From positions 1-5,955 of the forward strand of contig JAIOSH010000559.1 of assembly GCA_021107685.1 (NCBI GenBank): 5,955 nucleotides of DNA, in the 5' to 3' direction. The notes under the pieces are model-generated. The model was not told where the DNA came from. It did not search any database and saw only the letters and a program-made list of their open reading frames with translations. Position 1 is the stretch's first letter; each line of letters starts with the position of its first letter. Positions 1 through 4,363 of this stretch are shown here, piece by piece. Both the position numbers and the translations under genes were made by a program. This DNA is from Bacteroidales bacterium. GTDB taxonomy: Bacteria; Bacteroidota; Bacteroidia; Bacteroidales; SMBSF39.

Positions 1-1397
1 GGAACTTCCATATTTCCGCCAATAACATAAGGAATACCGAAATTTATCCATGCTCCGGTATTTACGTCATCTGCCTGAAGAAAGATTTTGTTGGATGAAT
101 TTCCGGTAAAAGTCATAGGAGCAGAAATGTCTTTTGCATTATCACCATAAAGGTAAAGCGGGTAACCACTGTTATCAGAAATATCACAATCGGTAAAAGT
201 TGGATAAGGGGTATAACCCGAACTTGAAGTACACCACACTCCGTGGCTTCCGTTGTTATTGATATTACAGGAAGTAAAAGCCGGGTCGCAGTTATCACTT
301 ATTTTCACTCCATAAGACAATCCGTGAGAAATTGTACAGTTGCTGAAATTAACATCACTATCAGTCCATTGCATAGAAATATTACCTCTTGAAGAACCAC
401 TATGTTCGGCTCCGGCATAACTGATATCGCAATAGTCAAACACACAGGGGCCATCTGTCCCATATAAATAGATGAATTTCCAGTCGCCGGGTGCAGGTGT
501 TGTCTGGTTGGAAGTAAATGTAATATGATTGGCTGCATCGCCATCTGCAATTAATGCCCCTTCCACATTAAAATTATAATGTCCATTAAATTTTATCGTA
601 CATCCCGGCTCAATTGTCAATATTTCATTGTCAATAACAACCTGGCTGCCTCTTAACACATAATCATAACCCCAATCAGCCCAGGTTCCTGTTTCAATAT
701 TCCCATCTTCATTTACGAGTATCGCATCAACTCCATTCCCCGAAAGGTTTAAGGAACCGGAAATATTCGTTATGGAATTTCCGTAAAGGTTAAGTGCATA
801 ACTGCCGTTATCCTCAAAACTGCAATCCGTTAGCACAACATCGGAATAACCTGGAGAGCAATTTAACCCATAATTTGTATTGTTATAAAAGGTACAATTA
901 GTAAATGTTGGCGTCGAAACAGAAGCATTCTGGTCGTTGATAAAAACTCCTGCTGTACCGCTGTACCTGGTGGTAGTGTTGGAAATAACAACATTTGTAC
1001 CGGATGCATGAACATGTATATTACCATACTGATATCCCCCATATTCAATTTCGCAATAATCCATTAAACAATTAGGGTCGGCTGCTCCAAAATAGATATA
1101 TCTCCAATCTCCCGGTGCACTGACAATTTCGTTGGATGTAAAATTAATTCGATGGTCATCCGAGCCGTCGGCTACCAACCTTCCATTAATACTTAAACTT
1201 GTTTCATCTTCAAATTTTACCGTACAATCCGGTTCAATTACGAGAGTAACGCCATCTAAAACCGTAACCGTTGCTGTTACGATATGCGTCCCTGTGGTCC
1301 AGGTTTCATTTGAAGTGATCTGTCCGCTGTGATATGTCTGCGAAAAAATCGTTGAACAAATCAACGATAGAACGATAATTAATGTTAGTTTTTTCAT
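1..1397 (-). CDS. Secreted right-handed parallel beta-helix repeat protein (N-terminal 465 residues; C-terminus beyond window)
   Basis: The frame is open from an ATG at 1395-1397 to the window edge, giving 465 residues without a stop. Residues 1-20 (MKKLTLIIVLSLICSTIFSQ) form a typical Sec signal peptide, so the protein is exported. The rest is rich in Asn, Gly, Ser, Thr and Cys, with short strand-turn repeats such as FTNCTFYNN, LTDCSFEDNGS and FSNCTISHG, as in parallel beta-helix proteins. These sit in larger tandem units. TWTTG (~32), TWADWG (~238) and AWINFG (~449) start successive units; IEPDCTVKF/IEPGCTIKF (54 and 262) and APGDW (94 and 302) recur about 208 residues apart. No polysaccharide lyase or other catalytic motif was recognised, so a role in adhesion or glycan binding is inference. 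A T9SS tail may lie beyond the window. The start is 23 bp after the stop of the upstream T9SS protein gene, suggesting co-transcription. No Shine-Dalgarno sequence is visible, which is usual in Bacteroidota; the signal peptide fixes the start. Confidence 0.87.
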   Translation of the reverse strand, partial: MKKLTLIIVLSLICSTIFSQTYHSGQITSNETWTTGTHIVTATVTVLDGVTLVIEPDCTVKFEDETSLSINGRLVADGSDDHRINFTSNEIVSAPGDWRYIYFGAADPNCLMDYCEIEYGGYQYGNIHVHASGTNVVISNTTTRYSGTAGVFINDQNASVSTPTFTNCTFYNNTNYGLNCSPGYSDVVLTDCSFEDNGSYALNLYGNSITNISGSLNLSGNGVDAILVNEDGNIETGTWADWGYDYVLRGSQVVIDNEILTIEPGCTIKFNGHYNFNVEGALIADGDAANHITFTSNQTTPAPGDWKFIYLYGTDGPCVFDYCDISYAGAEHSGSSRGNISMQWTDSDVNFSNCTISHGLSYGVKISDNCDPAFTSCNINNNGSHGVWCTSSSGYTPYPTFTDCDISDNSGYPLYLYGDNAKDISAPMTFTGNSSNKIFLQADDVNTGAWINFGIPYVIGGNMEV

Positions 1398-1420
1398 GAT
1401 GATTATTTTTTTTGTTTATA

Positions 1421-2380
1421 CTATTTTAAAATAAGCTTTTTATATTCAACACGCTTTTGATTAATTATTTGAAAAAAATAAATACCGGCAGGAAAGCCCG
1501 AAAGATTTACTTCTGTTACTTTATCTATACTTTGTTTTAAAATTGGTATTATTTCTAATAGCAGTCCTTTTGAATCAAAAATTTTAATTTGATCAATTGC
1601 AGTATTCCGGTTTCGTGTTTTGATATTAACAATGCCTGATGAAGGGTTTGGAAATATGTCAACACCTGTATCAAGAAATGTTTGATTAACAGCATTTGCA
1701 TTATAGCAGAATTTGTAAATAATTCCATCAGCCGGGGTTCCTGTTAAAAATGTTGAAAAATTATTATCATTATAAATTATATCAGGGTTTGCAGGATCAC
1801 CCTCTAATGAAATAGATTCTACATCTGCAGGGTTAAAAGAAAAGGCATGACAAATACCTATCCACGGACCTCCCCACCCAATATATGATTCGTCAGGATG
1901 AATAATTGAGCTCGGGCCTATCCTGAGTTCAATGTTATTAGTAGTTTCGTACAACCAGAGTTGAGAATTGATAAAATCGTCGGTAGTACCGAGGGAATTA
2001 AGCTCACCTGAAAACCCCATATTTTGCCACTCAATTTTTAATATCCTGTTTCCGGCAGAGCCTTCCAATAAATATGAAACCGGTGAATCTCCCCTATCTA
2101 CAAAAGATCCGGAATAGAACTGGTTAATAAAATACATATCTCCATCGTCAAAATGAATATAAGACCGAATATGCATGGTATTAAATGATTCTCCGTAAAA
2201 TTCAAAATCGAAGCCGATGGGAATAACAAAATCCAGAGAAGTCCATGCGTTTCCGTTTGTAAGGTCGGTAGCACCTTCGAGATTTGCATAATTTCCTGTA
2301 GTGTAGCTGAAATCGTAGCTTTGGCTAAAAACGTTGCTGCCAAAGAAAATCAAAAAAATTAATGTGTAAAGTGTTTTCAT
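1421..2380 (-). CDS. Secreted protein with T9SS type A C-terminal sorting domain
   Basis: A complete 319-residue protein. Residues 1-20 (MKTLYTLIFLIFFGSNVFSQ) are a signal peptide. Residues ~21-230 form a beta-rich domain opening with YDFSYTTGNYANLEGATDL and IPIGFDFEFYGESFNTMHI. That pattern resembles the N-terminal beta-sandwich of many Bacteroidota surface proteins (a polar Y..L..T stretch, then PIGF.F.FYG), but I cannot assign a named family or function. Residues ~237-319 are a clear Por secretion-system tail: VDIFPNPSSGIVNI (240-253), a central IKIFDSKG strand (266-272), AGIYFFQI (298-305) and the final basic VEYKKLILK. Known T9SS biology implies Sec export, then outer-membrane translocation with removal of this tail and attachment to the surface or release. 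It probably shares a transcript with the beta-helix gene 23 bp downstream. Its upstream region was altered by the insertion sequence, whose end lies 104 bp before the start codon. No Shine-Dalgarno sequence is seen; the signal peptide supports the start. Confidence 0.9.
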   Translation of the reverse strand: MKTLYTLIFLIFFGSNVFSQSYDFSYTTGNYANLEGATDLTNGNAWTSLDFVIPIGFDFEFYGESFNTMHIRSYIHFDDGDMYFINQFYSGSFVDRGDSPVSYLLEGSAGNRILKIEWQNMGFSGELNSLGTTDDFINSQLWLYETTNNIELRIGPSSIIHPDESYIGWGGPWIGICHAFSFNPADVESISLEGDPANPDIIYNDNNFSTFLTGTPADGIIYKFCYNANAVNQTFLDTGVDIFPNPSSGIVNIKTRNRNTAIDQIKIFDSKGLLLEIIPILKQSIDKVTEVNLSGFPAGIYFFQIINQKRVEYKKLILK

Positions 2381-2447
2381 TTTAAATAGATTTTAAGAGT
2401 TTAACATATAATTTTATTTAAGGAACTTTCGAATCTTTCTACTTACC

Positions 2448-2462
2448 AGACCTCAAAGGTCT
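2448..2462. repeat. Short perfect intergenic palindrome
   Basis: AGACCT (2448-2453) and AGGTCT (2457-2462) are perfect inverted repeats around a CAA spacer. The site lies 68 bp upstream of the T9SS protein start and close to the insertion sequence. Similar ACCTTTGAGGT palindromes are common between genes in Bacteroidota. It could be a transcript hairpin or a repeat remnant; the arms are only 6 bp and there is no T-run, so it is not called a terminator. Confidence 0.5.
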
Positions 2463-2474
2463 CGTTACAAAAGA

Positions 2475-2483
2475 CCCCCTGCC
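2475..2483. repeat. Left copy of 9-bp target site duplication
   Basis: CCCCCTGCC directly abuts the outer end of the left terminal inverted repeat. The identical nonamer abuts the outer end of the right repeat at 4265-4273. A perfect direct repeat exactly at both ends of an inverted-repeat element is the expected mark of cut-and-paste or replicative insertion. Confidence 0.9.
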
Positions 2484-2527
2484 TAAGGTGTTAAAAATTT
2501 GATATTTTGCAAAAAAAAGTTCCCCCA
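2484..2527. repeat. Left terminal inverted repeat (44 bp)
   Basis: The outer 18 bases, TAAGGTGTTAAAAATTTG (2484-2501), and the inner AGTTCCCCCA (2518-2527) match the reverse complement of the right end exactly and at the same spacing. The AT-rich 16 bases between are poorly conserved. By hand alignment 33 of 44 positions agree. Two conserved boxes with a free spacer suggest an outer cleavage box and an inner transposase-binding box (inference). Confidence 0.9.
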
Positions 2528-2536
2528 GTTTTTCTA

Positions 2537-3769
2537 TCATATTGAGAATAAAAGATTACGTTGTTTGTGCAGACTTATGCCTATTTTATCCTCTGACCAT
2601 ATTTTTATGTCAGATATTTTAACATTTTCTATACATTCTTTTACTCTTTCCTCTGTTAAGCTACATGTAAAGGCGGCTATTATAAGCATTAAATTTGTAA
2701 CTGATGCCATGGGATTTTCGCTTACTCTGTTTTTGTATTTTCCGAATGTTGACTCTAATATATCTGATGAACACAAAATATTATCTTTATCAGGTAATAA
2801 ATTGAACTGTTCGTGTAACTTTCGTAATATATTATCTTTAAGTGTTATACTATTACCACTCTTTAATTTTCTCAACGAGATTTCGGCATTTTTCAAAGTA
2901 GTCAATGATAAACCGTTATATTTCATATCTTTCTCAACATCTTTTATCGCAATGTTAATTTCACTAAGTTCTATTATTAATTCTTTATAATCCTTAATCC
3001 AAGTTAGTTCTTCTTTTATTCTGTCAAGAGTTATGTTGTTAAATTCTTCTCTTAATTCTTTTATTTTGTCTGCATCATTTAAAGTGTTGTTTAGTAGATT
3101 CAGTGCTTTATCAGCCCACTTTACTATTTTATCAAAACTTTGATATTCAGACTTTTTTCTTTGCTTTGGCGGAACTACCGGAGCTACATTTGTTTGACTA
3201 AATTTATTCCGCATCAAACTCATTTCTTTTTTTAGCTTCTCGTATCTTTCATCTTTATTGAATATTTTCTCTATTTCTAAAGAAATTAAGTGTGATAAAT
3301 CATGAACATGCGGAATATCTAAAAGTCGTAAGCCCTTTTTTAAATCAGAAGCGTAATCTCCGGTGGCATAAGTTATATTGCCAAGTTCTTTTTTTAATCT
3401 TTTTATTTCAGACGATACCAATTCTCCATTGCTTGTTTTCATCGGCTTTTCTAATAATGGTTCTAAATCAGTATATTGCAACGGACGTTTGAGTTCTAAA
3501 AAATCTTTTTGGCGAATGCCTAATACTGTAAATATTTTTTCTTGTCCAAATTGAATACTATGGTCTAATAATATTATCCAATCATCTGCCTTTTCCTTAG
3601 GACGAGTTAATTCATAATACCCTACTTTTAATACCCAATTTCTGATAGTCACATGGCTTGGTGCTTCATTATATTCAGGTATTATTTGATCTCTAATTTT
3701 GCAATCCTTTTCTAATGTTCTGAACTTTGTTCCGCCTCTTAAAGTAATGGTCAATAATACTTGAATCAT
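2537..3769 (-). CDS. Transposase, DDE-type catalytic part (downstream ORF of a frameshifted pair)
   Basis: This 410-codon frame encodes the main body of the transposase. Near its start, ITLRGGTKFRTLEKDCKI and the Pro-Ser-His-x-TIRNW segment (residues 37-45) resemble the DNA-binding region of DDE transposases. The candidate catalytic acidic residues are D69 in DDWIILLDHSIQFGQEK, D138 in ITYATGDYASDL and E339 in ILESTFGKYKNR. Residues ~160-335 between the second D and the E are long, charged and helical, suggesting a large helical insertion domain; HDLSH (156-160) is another conserved-looking motif. Triad and domain limits are inferred from motif shape. The ATG at 3767-3769 has no Shine-Dalgarno sequence and is probably not the real start: the frame is open further upstream and encodes KLNPEPPKPKHHSFSII, joining the upstream ORF through a -1 shift on the A9 run. 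The joined protein would be 494 residues. The family name is not recognised. Confidence 0.82.
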   Translation of the reverse strand: MIQVLLTITLRGGTKFRTLEKDCKIRDQIIPEYNEAPSHVTIRNWVLKVGYYELTRPKEKADDWIILLDHSIQFGQEKIFTVLGIRQKDFLELKRPLQYTDLEPLLEKPMKTSNGELVSSEIKRLKKELGNITYATGDYASDLKKGLRLLDIPHVHDLSHLISLEIEKIFNKDERYEKLKKEMSLMRNKFSQTNVAPVVPPKQRKKSEYQSFDKIVKWADKALNLLNNTLNDADKIKELREEFNNITLDRIKEELTWIKDYKELIIELSEINIAIKDVEKDMKYNGLSLTTLKNAEISLRKLKSGNSITLKDNILRKLHEQFNLLPDKDNILCSSDILESTFGKYKNRVSENPMASVTNLMLIIAAFTCSLTEERVKECIENVKISDIKIWSEDKIGISLHKQRNLLFSI

Positions 3770-3813
3770 TATAATGCTGAAACTGTGATGTTTAGGTTTT
3801 GGGGGTTCAGGAT

Positions 3814-4020
3814 TTAGTTTTTTTTTAACTCATTCTCTATTTCTTTATTTGTTGTTTCTAATTCTTCATATTTATTCTTCAAGTCATAATATTTGCTTCG
3901 GAAATTATCTCTGCTCCCTTTCAACTCTTTAATTCGTTTTCTTAAAGTATTATTTTCTTTAGCGCGTTTTATCGCTTTTAATCTCCATTTAATCCATGTA
4001 AATATATTTTTTATATCCAT
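3814..4020 (-). CDS. Transposase N-terminal coiled-coil ORF (upstream ORF of a frameshifted pair)
   Basis: A 68-codon ORF inside the insertion sequence, starting with MDIKNIFTWIKWRLKAIKRA and continuing as a basic then acidic heptad-like helix (NNTLRKRIKELKGSRDNF, then YEELETTNKEIENELKKN), so a coiled coil is likely. The Arg/Lys-rich first half suits DNA contact and the Leu/Glu-rich second half dimerisation (inference). The start is well supported: AGGGAG at 4029-4034 lies 8 nt before the ATG. The ORF ends at TAA 3814-3816, immediately after the A9 run on which the downstream transposase frame becomes available. It is therefore best read as the N-terminus of a 494-residue transposase, with the 68-residue protein as the unshifted product; such short products act as regulators in some IS families. 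Alternatively, an indel in the homopolymer has broken a single gene. Confidence 0.75.
   Translation of the reverse strand: MDIKNIFTWIKWRLKAIKRAKENNTLRKRIKELKGSRDNFRSKYYDLKNKYEELETTNKEIENELKKN
3817..3826 (-). other. Candidate -1 frameshift (slippery) site joining the two transposase ORFs
   Basis: On the minus strand nine A residues are followed by C. In the upstream frame this reads TTA AAA AAA AAC TAA, containing A AAA AAC (3823-3817) and A AAA AAA (3826-3820). The downstream ORF frame has a TGA at 3832-3830, and the upstream frame stops at 3816-3814, so the only common open interval is this run. A single -1 slip gives ...ELKK-KLNPEPPKP..., and the length from 4020 to 2537 then becomes 495 codons including the stop. 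Ribosomal or polymerase slippage could both act here. No clear stimulatory hairpin was seen downstream. Confidence 0.7.
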
Positions 4021-4220
4021 AATATTGTCTCCCTGTTTAATTTATATTGGTTACAATTTTATGAAGATTTGTTTTTCATTTTACAATGCATATTGATTTT
4101 TATTAAACATTTAATTGTTAGTAACTTAATAAATTATCAACTTGTGAAAAACAAAATTACTTTTATTTCCATTTTCTGTAATCTGTTAGAACTTACTAAT
4201 ATTGTAAAGTAAACAAAAAT
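4021..4220 (-). other. Non-coding leader of the insertion sequence
   Basis: This 200-bp AT-rich stretch between the right terminal repeat and the transposase start holds no supported gene. It must contain the transposase promoter. TTGTAA and CATAAA hexamers with a 17-nt spacer can be read on the minus strand near 4094-4066, but AT-rich DNA yields such matches easily. No clear Bacteroidota TTTG / TAnnTTTG promoter was found. Confidence 0.5.
4029..4034 (-). promoter_or_regulatory. Shine-Dalgarno sequence of the transposase upstream ORF
   Basis: AGGGAG on the minus strand lies 8 nt before the ATG at 4018-4020 and fixes that start. The two host genes that start in this window have no such site, nor does the ATG at 3769, which favours a single translation start for the whole transposase. 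Confidence 0.7.
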
Positions 4221-4264
4221 TGGGGGAACTTTTTACATGTTTTTTCCAAATTTTTAACACCTTA
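4221..4264. repeat. Right terminal inverted repeat (44 bp)
   Basis: Reverse complement of the left repeat: CAAATTTTTAACACCTTA (4247-4264) is the exact outer box and TGGGGGAACT (4221-4230) the exact inner box, with a divergent AT-rich spacer of the same length. It faces the transposase start. Confidence 0.9.
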
Positions 4265-4273
4265 CCCCCTGCC
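4265..4273. repeat. Right copy of 9-bp target site duplication
   Basis: CCCCCTGCC directly follows the outer end of the right terminal repeat and equals 2475-2483 at all nine positions. The base before each copy is also A, so a 10-bp duplication is formally possible, but the matched terminal T/A pair of the inverted repeats favours 9 bp. Confidence 0.9.
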
Positions 4274-4292
4274 CCTAAAGCAGGGTGTCTTT
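4274..4292 (-). terminator. Right half of a terminator-like hairpin split by the insertion sequence
   Basis: GCAGGGTGTCTTT (4280-4292) is the partner arm of AAAGACCCCCTGC, which is now split off on the far side of the element (2470-2482) and partly copied in the duplication. In the reconstructed empty site the arms pair at 12 of 13 positions around a 7-base loop, CCCTAAA. On the minus strand a short T-run (TCTTTT) follows, so it probably served as the terminator of the mosaic-protein gene and perhaps worked in both directions. Confidence 0.6.
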
Positions 4293-4300
4293 GAATTTGG

Positions 4301-4329
4301 TCCCGAACCCGATAACTATCGGGTCGGGA
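4301..4329. terminator. Intergenic hairpin after the mosaic-protein gene
   Basis: TCCCG-A-ACCCGAT (4301-4313) pairs with ATCGGGT-CGGGA (4318-4329): 12 base pairs, one bulged A and an AACT loop. It starts 34 bp after the minus-strand stop codon at 4364-4366. CCGATA..TATCGG palindromes are frequent between genes in Bacteroidota. There is no strong T-run on either side, so it may be a transcript-end stabilising hairpin or repeat rather than a true intrinsic terminator. Confidence 0.65.
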
Positions 4330-4363
4330 TTGCAAAGATGTTATTCATTTATTAAAATTCAAA

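Larger units (their letters stand above)
2484..4264 (-). mobile_element. Complete insertion sequence (1781 bp) with 44-bp TIRs, 9-bp TSD and a frameshift-split DDE-type transposase
   Basis: The element is bounded by inverted repeats at 2484-2527 and 4221-4264 and flanked by perfect 9-bp direct repeats. It carries two minus-strand ORFs in one polarity, 4020-3814 (coiled-coil N-terminal part) and 3769-2537 (DDE-type catalytic part), with no passenger gene. The transposase stop is only 9 bp from the inner edge of the left repeat, a compact layout typical of an autonomous IS. The DNA is visibly more AT-rich than the flanking surface-protein genes, and only this element has a good Shine-Dalgarno sequence, consistent with acquisition from elsewhere. 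I cannot assign it to a named IS family. A 9-bp duplication is known for several unrelated families, so it does not settle the question. Intact ends and an undiverged duplication suggest a recent insertion. Confidence 0.9.

Noticed and set aside
113..1048. Short minus-strand frames at 113-298, 305-550 and 863-1048
   Set aside because: They overlap the continuous beta-helix frame in another phase; the 465-residue frame has a signal peptide and internal repeats.
2098..2343. 81-codon minus-strand frame within the T9SS protein gene
   Set aside because: It is out of phase with the complete 319-residue frame, which has both a signal peptide and a sorting tail.
2499..2990. 163-codon plus-strand reading frame
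   Set aside because: It lies antisense to the transposase, starts inside the left terminal repeat and encodes low-complexity Phe/Leu/Ser-rich sequence without a recognisable domain; an AT-rich shadow frame explains it.
2448..4329. CRISPR-like reading of the several palindromes around the insertion sequence
   Set aside because: The palindromes differ from one another, are unevenly spaced and have no spacers or cas genes; they are separate intergenic hairpins and IS ends.
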